DNA of 64,000 bases from Protopterus annectens (taxonomy: Eukaryota; Chordata; Ceratodontiformes; Protopteridae): contig NC_056743.1 in assembly GCF_019279795.1 (NCBI RefSeq), positions 930,660,499 through 930,724,498 of the forward strand, read 5' to 3'. A program made the position numbers and the translations under genes. Shown one piece after another: positions 50,901-62,868 of the stretch (its first letter is position 1; each line of letters opens with the position of its first letter). The notes under the pieces were generated by a model, which saw nothing but the letters and a program-made list of their open reading frames with translations, did not search any database and was not told the origin of the DNA.

Positions 50901-52774
50901 GGCAAAAAGTGCTAATTTTCCCCCTATGGGTGCTGCCAAAAGGTAAGTGCTTGGTGTAGGCAGAGGGAAGTCATTGGGATTGCTTTCTGTAGGTTTGAGC
51001 TTTATCTCCTCCACATTTGGAGGTGGATGCGCCCCATTGCTTTGACCTGTATGAGTATTGAGCTTGGTACCTGGAACCCTTGGGGCATCTGGATTAGCCC
51101 CTTTGAGCTCTGTCTGACACAGGAAAGGACCAAATTTTTGTAGGCCAGTGTCTACTGAATCTAGGTGGCTGCACTTGTAAAAAATATTTAACAGTTTGCA
51201 TAGACTTGGCTTTGTCTTCCATTTTCTTTAAAACCTTTTCTGCCTTAATACCAAACAGAGAATCATGCTGTAAAGGTGCATCTAGTAATTTAGCTTTAAC
51301 ATGATCAGGCAAATTTTGTTCCTTTAACCAGGCATGCCTCCTAATCACAGATCCAGTAACTGCGGCCCTGCAGGAGGCCTCTAAAGAATCAAAACCACAT
51401 TGCAAAGTATGCTTTCCAACTTGTTCAGCTGCATGCAGTAATTCCAGCAATTCCTTATTTTCTGCACATTCTGAAATCATCATTTTCTGTTTCAGCAATC
51501 CCATAACATGTTGTTGGTACTTAAGCATATGAAATTGACAGTTTAAGGCCCTGACTGCCAAGGCTGCAGATGTATAAACTTTTTTTCCCCATCTGTCCAG
51601 CGCCCTGGAATCTCTGTCGGAGGGGGTTGGGTTTTTTGCTGCTGAGGCTAAACTCCCTTAGGACCCTGTGAAACAGTCTCAGGATCAGCAGCAGGGTTTA
51701 TAAATAAAAAATTATGAGAGTCAGGGACCCTGTAATACCGGTCAGGCTTACTGGGTGCCGGAGGTAGAGAGTCCGGGGTCAGGCTTGACTCTGAAAAAAA
51801 ACATCATCCACAATGCCTAACACAGGGGGAGTGGCCAAAGGCTTGTACTGAGGGAGGAAGAGGAAATCTCTGAGCCTCATTTTTTGATTCTGAGAAGTCT
51901 TTACTCTTCCAGTGAAAATGCCCCCTCAAAGTATGCAAGGTTTCTCCAAATGAATAATCCTCAGGAGGAGATGCAGATGGAATAGACTCCTCAGCATCAG
52001 AATCCTGATAGAGAGGTATAGATAATTCCTGATCAGAAGAGGAATCAAAAGAAATAGAAACCTGATCTGAAGATTCATAGTCAGTGTCTTGCCTAGGCCT
52101 CTTATCTGCAGAGGGATGGGTATGCCTGATCAAGGTAATAAGGTCTTCAGCCATTTTGATCATCTGTTTTTTAGGCATAGAGGCCTGTGCACGTGGCTCA
52201 GGCATCAGTTTTTTAGTTTTAGAAGGTGTCTTTGCCTTCGGTTTTGAAGCTTTTATCGGTTTGATGTAAAAATGCTGAGATCAGAATACAGCCTCAGAAG
52301 CCGGTGCCTGCTCAGTGGCTCCGGACCCATCGGAGGGAAATACATCCGTCGGTCCAATACCTTGAGTATCTTGCGGCATGCCTGACTCCACATGGGTGTT
52401 GGTAGAGACCTGCAACTCGAAGGTAGTGGGTATCAGGGGCTGCGAAAGCAACTCACTGAGTACCAGCGACTGGCTTAGGAGAAGCTTCATCATCGGTTTT
52501 GGATCTCGACTGCCTTTCTCTGTCCTTTTCTTTGCGTTTTTTTATGTACTCCGGTAGTCGGATTGCTATCCGACATCTCTGGGTAGTTAAATCGGTTGCC
52601 AAAATAATTTGATGCAAAAATATACCGATGCTTAATAGTGCGTTGGTTAAATCTAGCACAAAACTGACAGCCAGGCACATTGTGGTCAGGGCCTAAGCAA
52701 AGAATACAGTAAAAATGGAAATCCTTATGAGGTATTTGCTTCCCACAAGTAATACAATTAACTTTTTCTGACAT
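50901..52774 (-). pseudogene. DIRS-G gag (broken)
   Basis: Starts MSEKVNCITCGKQIPHKDFH at 52,774; one residue is missing from the usual VNNC. Zinc motif, then FCARFNQRTIKHRYIFASNY. Later pieces: KMAEDLITLIRHTHPSADKR (about 52,130), DSDAEESIPSASPPEDYSFG, FHWKSKDFSESK, RALNCQFHMLKYQQHVMGLL (about 51,490-51,555), LLHAAEQVGKHTLQCGFDSL and KMEDKAKSMQTVKYFLQVQP (about 51,150-51,225). At least three frameshifts. Confidence 0.85.
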
Positions 52775-52849
52775 CGGTAAAAAGCAAGAAAAAAGTTTCC
52801 CCAACGGGGTACTTAGCTTTATTGAAGACTTCAATTCTGAAACTCAAAC

Positions 52850-53094
52850 GCGAATATTTCAGTAGTTGGCCGACCAGCACTTACGAAATGCTTCTGCTTC
52901 AGGCACCGCGTGGCAAGAAAGACTGAAGAAAATGGTGTCGGCTTCATGTTTTAAACCCCTGACGACCTGACGTCATGGAAGAGAAGACAGCAACTGACGC
53001 AGGACCCAAGACTTTGGAATTCAGGCCGGCTGAGGGCAACCTGCCAGCAGATTGCCCAAATGTAATGACTGCAACAGTGAAACGCGAAGAACAT
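52850..53094 (-). repeat. DIRS-G 5' ITR with degenerate promoter
   Basis: In coding orientation: ATGTTCTTCGCGTTTCAC start (53,094 downward), an ATCTGCTGGCAGG dyad (about 53,040), TGACGTCA (about 52,968-52,975), TTTAAAAC in place of TATAAAAG (about 52,950) and a YY1-like AAAATGGTG (about 52,930). Confidence 0.85.
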
Positions 53095-53441
53095 CACTTG
53101 TAACTGACTGCCTTTGGTAGTATACTGTACTACTCCATCCAAATTCAAAACTGTTTCCACCTTGAAGCTTGAGTTGAAGGCTTCCCAGCAACTCCCTGGC
53201 CACAGCCACACGTCTGTGGATTACTAGATTAAGCCCAGAATCAAGCACTGATGTGTAGTTTGCCACTCCATACAGAATGGAGGACATGAAAGTCAGGACC
53301 AGAAGGACTTTCCTGCATCTCTAAAGAAGTGGAAGCCCAAATTCACTCTCAGCTAATCACTGAGAGCACAAGGAATGAGTTTAAAATTAACTGAGTTTTA
53401 CAAAGAGATTTGGAATTAGAAAGAGTATCGAGAAAATGTGG
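53095..53441. other. No recognised feature
   Basis: Flank of DIRS-G. A minus-strand frame is open from about 53,325 to the DIRS-G edge and stays open past 47,444 when DIRS-G is ignored. No family recognised; could be chance. Confidence 0.4.
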
Positions 53442-53580
53442 AGTACAGTTGAGTTGGGAACTTACCACAGTTGTAGACATTCCAAGTATATCCACTGGTG
53501 CAGTAATGGCTCTTGGGGTTTTCTACCTGTAGAAGACCCAGTGGCCAGTCCGACTTCCAGAACTCTGTACTCATCCCCAC
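53442..53580 (-). repeat. Degenerate DIRS 3' terminal fragment
   Basis: The plus strand reads GTACAGTTGAG, then CTTACCACAGTTGTAGACAT and CTGGTGCAGTAATGGCTCTTG, a mutated version of the DIRS 3' ITR (GTACAGTTGTG, CTACCATAAATGTAGATGTT, CTGTTGCAGTCATTACACTTG). No coding region follows. Old solo end or truncated copy. Confidence 0.6.
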
Positions 53581-53854
53581 TTTGCCTAATATACTTCTTC
53601 ACATCCAGCATGTCTCCTTTAACAAAATCTGGTGAACAGGCATTGTCTTGTTATTCCTCTTCTATACTCAAAACCTCACTTGTAAGCAATTATGAAATTA
53701 CTGAGGAGTTTCACCTTATACTCCTCTCCAGGCAATACTGATACTGTTGCTGAGAGTCTCAACTTGTGATACAGTAGCCACATGAACAGTTAAATGGTTT
53801 AGCTGATTTAGTAATCAAAAATGGGAAATTTTCTGTACTGAACCTTATGATAGA

Positions 53855-54125
53855 TTCCCTTCGCAGAGACTTGATCAGGGTCCTGATCTACATAAGACAG
53901 AGCCCCTCACTATCACTCTTCAAGAGGAACCTTGATGAGTGGATGGGTAACAAAGTTCACAACGGGGATCACACCAACAGCACTACTAGATAGGGGCCAA
54001 GGGTACCAGCTGCTAGTACAAGGGTCTAGGGAACAACTAAAGGGGCGGTGAATACCGCACAACGTGGCTGGGCTAATATATGCCTTCGGGCAGACAGCCC
54101 AGTACCAACCTATGACTGACATCTT
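53855..54125 (+). mobile_element. CR1-like LINE 3' tail fragment, copy 2
   Basis: The frame reads IRQSPSLSLFKRNLDEWMGN, homologous to the fragment at 13,130-13,425, then CCTTCGGGCAGACAGCCC and a single CCAACCTATGA-like tail unit. 5' truncated. It shows that the family has several copies nearby. 53,581-53,854 is unassigned. Confidence 0.75.
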
Positions 54126-54927
54126 AAATGTGGGTGAAATAGAAATAAAACGGAGTACTCAAACACAAGACACCCATTCTTAGTGAGGCAAGTGACATTA
54201 AAGCCTACACCAGTTGAGGATGTGCATACTCACAATCATAACAGCTTCACATAAAACAGCTAAAATGAGAGAAAAAAGGGGGATGTCAAAAATGCAGCCT
54301 CATGAAAGAAGGTTCCCAATATCAGACTTTTGTTTTGTTTTAATTATTTTTACCTACTTAGATTCACAGCAATGAGGTCACTGCATGGTGGACCCCACAG
54401 ACAGTTAAAAAAAAAATTACTGATATATGATTTTATTCTCCAGGCCAAAATGTATATAGGACATGCTTGCCATTCAAGTCAGTGCTGGTGGTATTCTCTG
54501 CCCCCTGATAGCCAGCCAACAACTGTTTCCTCGATTTCTTTTCATTTTATGAAGGAAGACAGACATGACGACATACTGTCAACAAGCACCTCCATCTGCC
54601 ATTCATATCTAAGTGATGCAGTACTATGTACAACAAACTTTGTTTCCAGTGCAAATAAGCACTCAGACTAAGCTAGTGCTCACTCTCTCAAGTTGGAATG
54701 CTGTCTGTGGGTTACACAGTCACTTAGTTCCACCCACACAAGACATCATTTCAAAAATCAGGATGTGGTCAACGTCCTCTACAATAAAACCACCAATAAT
54801 AAATAATTTGCCCTAATAATTGCTTATGAAGTTTTCTGAAATAAAATCTTCACCACCACCATTCTTTTACTTGACAGATATAACAGAAACGTTCCAATGT
54901 TTGCATGCCAAGAATGTCGTATTTTAC
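54126..54927. other. No recognised feature, probable host intron
   Basis: AT-rich sequence with only short frames and no transposon motif found. It lies next to the candidate exon and is therefore most simply intron. Confidence 0.45.
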
Positions 54928-55020
54928 CTGTACAAACACTTTTAGCTTTTCAATCAGCTTTTCAATGTCCTGCTGTCTGACAGTCTTGAAGGAGGTCACC
55001 TGTGGCAGTAACATCTGACA
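54928..55020 (-). CDS. Candidate host-gene internal exon (93 nt)
   Basis: On the minus strand a 31-codon open stretch begins CQMLLPQVTSF and ends LIEKLKVFVQ. It is preceded by an intron-like end TTTGCCTTGTAG (55,021-55,032) and followed by a donor CAG/GTAAAAT (54,921-54,930). Length is a multiple of three and the other frames have stops. Composition is typical of a charged alpha-helical protein and unlike any transposon here. I do not recognise the gene. If real, the surrounding DNA is intron and the gene runs on the minus strand. Confidence 0.6.
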
Positions 55021-56663
55021 CTACAAGGCAAACAAATCAGTGTACAATATTACAAGAGTGTTCGTCACTAATAATGAAAATATTGGCAATCACTTAATAT
55101 TTACCAAAACTGCAAAAAAGATAATAGAAAAAAAAAAACTCCTCCTCACTGCTTTTAACACAAAAATGTCTACTGTTCAATTCACAAACTAATCTCACTA
55201 ATTAAGCTTATGAGGAATACATACATGGTGAACAAAGTCTACAATTCACACTACCAGTTTTCTCAAAACCTGCACTGCTTCCTTCTTGTCACTTCCTGTG
55301 GATATAATTTACTGCTCCAACTATGGAACCAGCAATAAAAATGCCGCAGACTCTTAAAACCCTGCACCAGCCCAGACATTTTGGTGACAGCACAGTGGTT
55401 AAAATCTCTACTTTGAGCTCTAGGGTTCAGGATTCTATTTTGATATACTGTTACTATCTGTGTGGAGCTCTACTGCTCTTGCATCTGCGTGGGTTTTCTG
55501 CAAGTACTCTGGTTTGCAATACATCATACTAGTTGATTAGCTGCTCTAAAATATGCACTAATCATTGCAGCCCAGACCATGTCTGAAAAGGATCTGACAC
55601 CCACTTCATTTATCTTGTCAAAAATGGATAAATAATATTTTAAAAATAAAAGTTCAATTATTATTCAAAGTAAAAACTTCTTCCACAGCTAATTTGTTAA
55701 GTGCAAAGAATGCCACATATACTACTCACTCCCAAACTTTGTGGACTCTCAAAGCTGATCAGTTTTACTGTTTAAAGGAACCTCTCCAAGCAAGAATGTC
55801 CACTTCTCAGATTTTAGTCCTTTCCTACAGATTAATCTGAAAGCTTAAATTCTAAGTCTTTTACTGGAACACAACTCTTCCAGATTTCAGGCCTTCTTAC
55901 AATTAACACCCATTTTCTGAACTGGCTTACCAAGCAGAAAGGACCAACAATTAGGCTATAGGCAGTGATGCAAATGACAGCCAAATATAAGAACTTCTAT
56001 AACAGCAGTATGAAACAAATCAACAACATGAAACACTTAGTTTAATAATTAAAAATGTCCTTATAAACTGTATTTGCAATTTGAGATCAGGAAAAGCCTC
56101 AACATCGATAGGGTCAACATAAAGGGTTGCCAATGACCACGTTTTTTATCCCAAGGGAAGGATCAAGGAAGACCCATCTGTGTGACCTCTGGTGAAGACC
56201 AGGAGCCTGACATCTCATCTGTCTGTAAGCAACAGCTGCTCATACTCTGATGTCAATGTACACTGCTCCTCCAGTTATGGATAAGGACTGTCTGCTGCTA
56301 TAGCATGATGGCTCCCAGTACTGCTCCACTACTTCCTAAAGAGCGCTCTCTTCAAATGAAGACAAGTAACTGTGTACTAAAACATAGTCAACAGCAGATA
56401 ATCAGAAGAAGTGAACATGGCTACAGATAGAAGAATGATCTAGATGGTGGTGAAAGCCTCAAAGGATAAGGATTTCTAAAGGGAAACAACTGAGGCCCAC
56501 CAGCAGAAAACTTGAGTGAATGTAAGCAGAGCAGCAAAAATTCAAAGAAAAAAAAACAGAGTACAGACGTCTCGAAAGGTGAATAGAAAGACTCAAATTC
56601 CTGGAGTCAAAAATTAAAAAGCTGAAAAATGAAATGGACTTAAACAGACCAAGGAGGAAGAAA
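55021..56663. other. No recognised feature, probable host intron
   Basis: About 1.6 kb AT-rich sequence without coding or repeat signatures I can identify. Short open frames only. Confidence 0.45.
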
Positions 56664-57110
56664 AGCACAGTTGTGTAAGTTGAACTTACTAAAACAGTGG
56701 CTGTTCGAATGATCACTGCTGAAGTAGCCTTAGCCATATGGGTTACATTCTGCAAAGCATATAATGGCAAACCACCTTCCAAAGCTTTAGGGCTGCTTCC
56801 ATGCATACAAACTGTCAAGCAGCTCAAGCTGAGCTAACTAAAAGACAAGTTTGGGCACAAAGTCAGTTAGAGCTTTCCTAGCAGCAGAATGACTGAGGCT
56901 GAACCCTCAAAGAACTATGCTAGAAACAACAAAACATAAATGCCCACCCACATCCTGTTATAAAAAAAAAAAAATAAAATAAAAATGGGGGTGGGGGGAG
57001 AGCAGCTACTTTGGCAGTGATCATTCAAACATCTAATGTTATGGTAAGTTCAACTTGCACAACTGTACTATGTTCATCATAATGATCACTGCTGCAGTGG
57101 CCTTAGCTAT
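56664..57110 (-). repeat. DIRS-H 3' terminal repeat and ICR
   Basis: The outer part GCACAGTTGTGTAAGTTGAA is repeated inverted at about 57,040-57,066. The ICR joint at 57,069/57,070 reads CTGTACT then ATGTTCATCATAATG. The 5' end of this copy is lost, so the match cannot be tested here. The ITR spacer has no clear TATA or CRE. Confidence 0.75.
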
Positions 57111-58140
57111 ATGGGTAGATTACCCTAGCTAACTACATTTAGAGGTAGAAGGAAGAGAGTCTAAGAATCCCACGAGAAAGGTCCTAGCAAAGCTTGATCT
57201 CTGCCTAGAGAAGGAATCAACACTAAGTGTTTATTAAAAGAATATACCCAGGACCAAGCAGCAGCCTCTAGAATACTTCTGGAATCTAACCCTTTCTAAA
57301 AAGCCACAGATGAAGTTAAGACCCCAGTAGAGAGGGATTTGACCCTGCCTGTAATAGACTTGTTATGGTGAGTATAACAAAAGATAATAGCTTTATACAA
57401 CCATTTGGAGACTGTTTTGACACCTGCTGTCCCTTCTTACCTTCAAGAGAAATAAACAATTGATCCCAAGTTCTGATAGATACAGTTCTGTCAAGACAGT
57501 ACCCGGAGTAGTCTGTGGACATCCAAGGTATGGAGTAGCCTTTCTCCCTCATTATTAGATTCAGTAAAGGAAACGGGGAGATGGGCAATTTGGTTAAAGT
57601 AAACTTGGATACCACTTTAGGCATAAAAGAAGGAATAGTTCTCAAAGAAACCCTGTCCCTACAGAAAATAAGGTAGGGTTGACTAACCATAAGAGATTGC
57701 AAATCAGAAGCCCTTCTTGCAGAGACAAGAGCAATTGATAAAACCATTATCCATGTTAAGAACCTCAAGTCAGACAAATTGGCTGGTTCAAGTGGAGCAA
57801 CTGTTAATTTCTCTATCACAAAATTAATATCCCAAGGAGGGGCCATCAGTTTACTTGGCGCCTCTTATGCAAAACCCCTTTCAAAAACATTTTGACATGA
57901 GACTGTCATGAACAAGGAGGATCTATAGGCAGGCCATGCTGAAATGGCCGATAAATGAACCTTGACAGAGGAAATAAAGGCCAGAGGGCAGTAACTCATA
58001 CAAATATTGCTACAAGAGCACAACTAGCCCTAAATGGGTGCTAGTTATATTGTTGGCACCAACTAGAAAACTTTTTCCATTTGCCAATAGATGACTTGAT
58101 TTTCTAGTAGCAGGCTTTCTTGCTTGCATTAGTACCTGGT
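57111..58140 (-). pseudogene. DIRS-H tyrosine recombinase remnant
   Basis: The frame (57,316-57,846) reads PPWDINFVIEKLTVAPLEPA, box I VSARRASDLQSLMVSQPYLI, DRVSLRTIPSFMPKVVSKF, a damaged QLFISLEGKKGQQVSKQSPN stretch and no intact HSTR (about 57,340 region shifted). N-terminal ARKPATRKSS-like sequence lies near 58,100-58,130. Catalytic His/Arg/Tyr boxes are not all readable. Dead. Confidence 0.75.
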
Positions 58141-59770
58141 GTACATCCTCAGTAAACAGCTGCCTAAAAGGAATTATCTAGGCAGTCATTTCAAAATGTA
58201 TGATGTCTGTGTGCATCAAACACACCTGTCCTTGTGTGAATAGTTCCAATCTGTGAGGAAGCTTGTGGTAACTGCCCATGGTCATTTCTGAAAGAAGGGA
58301 GAATCACAGCTGCTAGGCCACAATGGAGTAACTAAAATGATCTTGGGGGGGGATTCCTTCTGAATCTTTAGATGCACCCTGGATATTAAGGGTGGAAAAC
58401 CATACAGAAACATTCTTGTTCACAGAAAAGAAAAGATATCCATTTTCCAGAACTTCTTGTATAGAGTCCTGGAAAAGAATCACACCAGTTGATTGCTCAG
58501 AGGAGGCAAAAAGGTCTACCTGAAGACCTCCCATCAGATGGATCAAATGTTGGATGACCCCCTGATCTAGTTTCCATTTGTGAGAGTCTGCCCTGGTCTT
58601 GCTCATCTTGTCTGCCACACAGTTTTGCTCCGATGGAATGTAGGATGTCTGCAGAGCAAGCTTGTGCTGTGAAGCTATATCCCAAGCAAACATGTCTAAT
58701 CTACAAGGAGGGTAAGACCTGATTCTCCCTTGCTTGTTGATGTACCACATGACTATGGTATTGTATGGAACCACTCTGAAGAGATCCCAGTGGCCAAAGA
58801 TGGTTCAGAGGGTTGAGTAACTTGATCAAAACAAACATGCACTTGTGTCCATCACTGGTTCCCCACATCCTTTACACTTTTTACCTCTCCTGAAACTGCT
58901 CCCCAAGCAAAGTCCAACACATCTGTGGTGACTGCTTTGGAGAAGGGGAAACCTGAATTTAAGGATATCTGCTGACTCCACCAAATTATTTCTTTTCTGA
59001 CAAACCCCAGCATTGGGATTTCAAAAGATAAATGGTGTTGATGCTGGGGTCAGACAAATTTTAGATACCACTGTATTTTTCTCATCTGTAGGCATGCCAG
59101 GGATATCATGAGAACCATAGAGGGCATGAAACCCAAATTCCTAAGGCAGTCCTTTGCAGTGCATGTAAAACCTTAGAAGCACATCTAAATAAAGACCTAT
59201 TTTTTCCTCTGGAAGAAAAGCTTTTTGAACTGAGGTGTCTAGTTGGCATCCCAGGAACGCAATCTGGTGTGAGAATGGTGAGAAAGCCTTTTTTCTACTC
59301 TCTTGGAATCCCAGCTTGTGTAAGAGATCTCTCACCAAACGCAGACATACTCCTGACACTTTGAAAAAGACTCTGCAAAGATAAGCAAGTTGTCTAAATA
59401 TGGAAAAATGTGGTTACCTTGTAGCCTGCAATGAGCTATAACTAGAGCTGAAGACTTTGCGAACACACCTGGTGCAGTGGACAGTCTAAAGATTAAGGTC
59501 CAGAACTGAATGTTATCCAGACTTACAAAATCCTCAAAAAAAAAAAAAAAAGTCTGGATGAGTAGGGATGTGATGATTAGCATCTTTTAAGACTAGTGTT
59601 CTCAAGAAATTTGAGAGAGGAAGAACCTGTAACACGTTGTAAAGTGACATCATTTTGAATTAGACACTATAATAAACAGGTTTAGGAAAGATCCAGAACT
59701 GGTCTCCAAGCATTTTCTTTCTTTAGCATTAGGAACTAGAGAGTCTGAAAGAATGATCCCCTGAAAGGGC
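58141..59770 (-). pseudogene. DIRS-H RT and RNase H remnant
   Basis: RNase H: NTIVMWYINKQGRIRSYPPC (about 58,700-58,760; the Thr-Asp before Asn is altered), ADKMSKTRADSHKWKLDQ and QVDLFASSEQ in the tail (about 58,515). RT: FRLSTAPGVFAKSSALVIAH (about 59,430-59,490) and IFPYLDNLLIFAE (about 59,375-59,410; YLDD reads YLDN). FLGCQLDTSVQKAFLPEEK lies at 59,210-59,260. An A-run (59,535-59,550) interrupts the first catalytic region. Confidence 0.78.
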
Positions 59771-60880
59771 GGAATTCCCTCCCATTGCCATCAGAGTCCA
59801 TATGTCTGAAGCAATCTGCTGCCAAAGAGAAAAATGGAAATTCAGACTTTCTGGAATAAAAAAGGGTCAGGGTGGGAGTGGGTTACAAACAAGGTCTCTT
59901 GAACAGTCATTCAGACATATTGGACTGTCCTTGGTTTTGGGAGGTTAAAGACTTCTTTTTGGAACTCCCCTGACATTTCTTTTTGAATGTCTGTATAAGC
60001 GTATTCTGCTGAAACAATTTATTCTCTTTTCTCCCAAGAATGAAAGAGGAGAAAGAAAATCTTGAACAATGTGGAAAAGGAGAAATGAAAAATCTTGAGA
60101 TTTCTCCTAGATCAGCTTGTCCCTTTCATCACACTTTGATCACCTCTGCAGCAAAGGGGCCAAACACAATCTCAGTGCAACAGAGAATTTAAACTCTTCT
60201 TTTTATCATTATCATCAGGAAAGTTCTGAGAATGCAGTCATGCAAACATTCCTTAAAACAGTACCAGGGGCCATAGTGCTGGAAAAACTATCAAGAGAGT
60301 CATACAAGCATTACAATGAGTAGTGACTATACAAAAACATGTGTGTTATTTAAAGCATATGTTTCTGCACAAGAGGAAACTGCAGATAAAACCTTCCTCA
60401 TACTTTCACAATTTATTCAAACAAACTAACATATCTACCTGACAATTCAAAATTTTGAAAATTAAAGTTGCAGAAATATACACTTTATTCCCATACCTAT
60501 CAATAATTTTCCTATCCTTATCAGAAAGAGTAGGACTGGAATTAACTAAGTGCTTAGCAGGAGTGGGATAAACTAAGGCTACAGTTGCTTTGGTAAGCTT
60601 GGGAATAGTGTACACCATAACTTTACAACTGTCTTGTCTGTTTTCGTCCTTCCTCAACCAATGGGTCTTGGATCCAACCTTGAATCCATCCTCAGCTACT
60701 TGACAAACTATAGGCTTCGTAGCTCATGCTCCTCCGCTTATCCACAATCCCCTGTGTACTCATAAATTACCTCAGATTGAGTTTGCCCTCTATTTAGCTG
60801 AACACAACATGAAAGGCAAAATCAGTCAACAGTAATCCCTGAGGCACAAAACACAGCAACAGAAAGGTGTGGAACAGGAG
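59771..60880 (-). pseudogene. DIRS-H gag remnant
   Basis: The piece at 60,406-60,657 reads DKDRKIIDRYGNKVYISATL, matching SDRDSRALDRWGKKVYTSATL of the younger gags. The KMEDKAKS-like and Cys-rich helix regions lie degenerate between 60,050 and 60,300. 60,700-60,880 shows nothing recognisable. Confidence 0.65.
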
Positions 60881-62267
60881 GAGAATTACAGAAAGAGAAC
60901 TCTGCAGCCCACACAGCAAAAACTAATACGGTATATCCCCTCAAGACACCCCCAGGAGATGGCAAAAAGGAAGGGGATTTGGTGGGTAAGAAGCTGAGGA
61001 AGGACTAAAATTGACAAAACAGATGCAGAGTTATGGTGAGCACATATCTGATTTCTCTTTTTCATCCATTCTTCAAGATGGCACAGAGTCCCCAGGTAGA
61101 GTAATCTTGGGTGATCCTCAAGGAAAGATATTCCGGAGTACAGAGGAGCCAAAAGCTGCCCTATTTCTGAATAAGAAATCCAATTTGTAATGATATACAA
61201 AGGTATGAGCATTGGACCATGTTGCAGCTGCATAGATGTCATCTATAGATGCTTTGGACAAAAAGGTAGATGTAGCCACAGATCTAGTAGAGCATGATTT
61301 AGGATGTTTGGGTAATGACAAGCCTTTGCACCTATAAATAAAAGTAATGCAATCAGTGGGCCATCTGGCTAGGTTCACGCCTGTCACTGCTGTGCCTAAC
61401 TTGGCCTTGGAAAAAGATCAGTTGTTCTGATTTCTTTACATCTTTAGTTCAGTGAATGTAAAAATCTGAGCTATGAACATCCAAATAATGACTCACATAT
61501 TCTCCCTTGTTAGAAAAAAATGAGAAAAAGACTTAAGTTAATTGATTTAGTTGAGGTTTGCTTCAGACACCATTTTAGGTAGAAAAGAAGAGTTAGTCTG
61601 ACAGGATACCCTGTCCTTGTGAAAAATCAGGTAAGGTAGCTGGGAAGAAATTGCCTGGAGTTCAGATACCTGTAATGGTGACAAGAAAGTGTTTTTCAGG
61701 ACAAGAACTTTAATTCTGTCCTTTGTGAATGTTTGAAGGGAGGCTGAGTAAACACCTGAAGGAGAAGTGCAAGGTCCAATACAGGAATGGGGTCCTTAAT
61801 TGGTGGCCAAAGAAGAAAAGTACCCATAAAAAAAAGCTTTGGACAACTTTAAGGAAACTAGAGATTAATAATTCACACAATCCACATTCAGGTGAAAATT
61901 TGAGATAGCAGCCAATTACACCTTGACAGTCAAATAACTAGCTTAATTACTGACAATGGATGGCAGTAAATCAAGAATTGCTGGAATCGGTGCAAAAAAC
62001 AGATCTAAATGTCTCTGATGGGCCCAGACAGAAAATCTTTTCCACTTGCTTTTTTAAATCTTGCAGGTAGAGGCTTTTAGGAATGACCTAAGAAATGAGG
62101 GAAGAAAGACTAGAACTTCTACCCATCACTGAAGTGCAGAAATCATGCGGTCAATTTGAGCGATTGCATGTCAGGGTGAGGCAATCTGGATGGGTAAGAC
62201 AAAGTCCTTAACAGAATCCAGTGCTCAGGAAGGGTGAACTATACATGGCCAAAGGATAGAGAAACTA
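60881..62267 (-). pseudogene. DIRS-I tyrosine recombinase remnant (old)
   Basis: The C-terminal part (61,118-61,387) reads KHPKSCSTRSVATSTFLSKA and TWSNAHTFVYHYKLDFLFRN, with RAAFGSSVL at the end. Box II HSTR is CSTR, so the catalytic His is lost. Upstream, DRVSCQTN-like and SARR-equivalent segments are broken (61,560-61,700). A core-binding WKRFSVWAHQ segment is near 62,020-62,045. It is cut by DIRS-J at about 62,268. No RT is left in view. Confidence 0.7.
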
Positions 62268-62840
<573 letters not shown>

Positions 62841-62868
62841 TTCCCAAAGCTAAGGATGGAGGAGGACT

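Larger units (their letters stand above)
47445..53094 (-). mobile_element. DIRS-G, full-length DIRS copy
   Basis: A 5.65-kb element: outer ends AGTACAG (47,445, plus) and GAACAT (53,094, plus); flanks CATCCAGAA / CACTTG without duplication. Order on the minus strand: 5' ITR, gag, RT, RNase H, YR, ICR, 3' ITR. Subfamily spelling CATTTGGGTAATCTGCTGG links both ends. Multiple frameshifts, moderately old. Confidence 0.92.
56664..60880 (-). mobile_element. DIRS-H, old divergent DIRS lineage, 5' truncated
   Basis: The 3' end AGCACAGTTGTG (56,664, plus) is preceded by GAAGAAA. The element carries ICR, YR, RNase H, RT and part of gag on the minus strand, then fades near 60,880. No 5' ITR is visible. 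Its terminal repeats read GATCACTGCTG...AGTGGCC, unlike copies A-G, so it is another subfamily. Coding is heavily mutated. Confidence 0.8.

Noticed and set aside
56459-56827. Minus-strand 122-codon frame with Phe/Ser-rich membrane-like stretch
   Set aside because: It crosses the DIRS-H 3' end boundary and has no family resemblance; likely chance.
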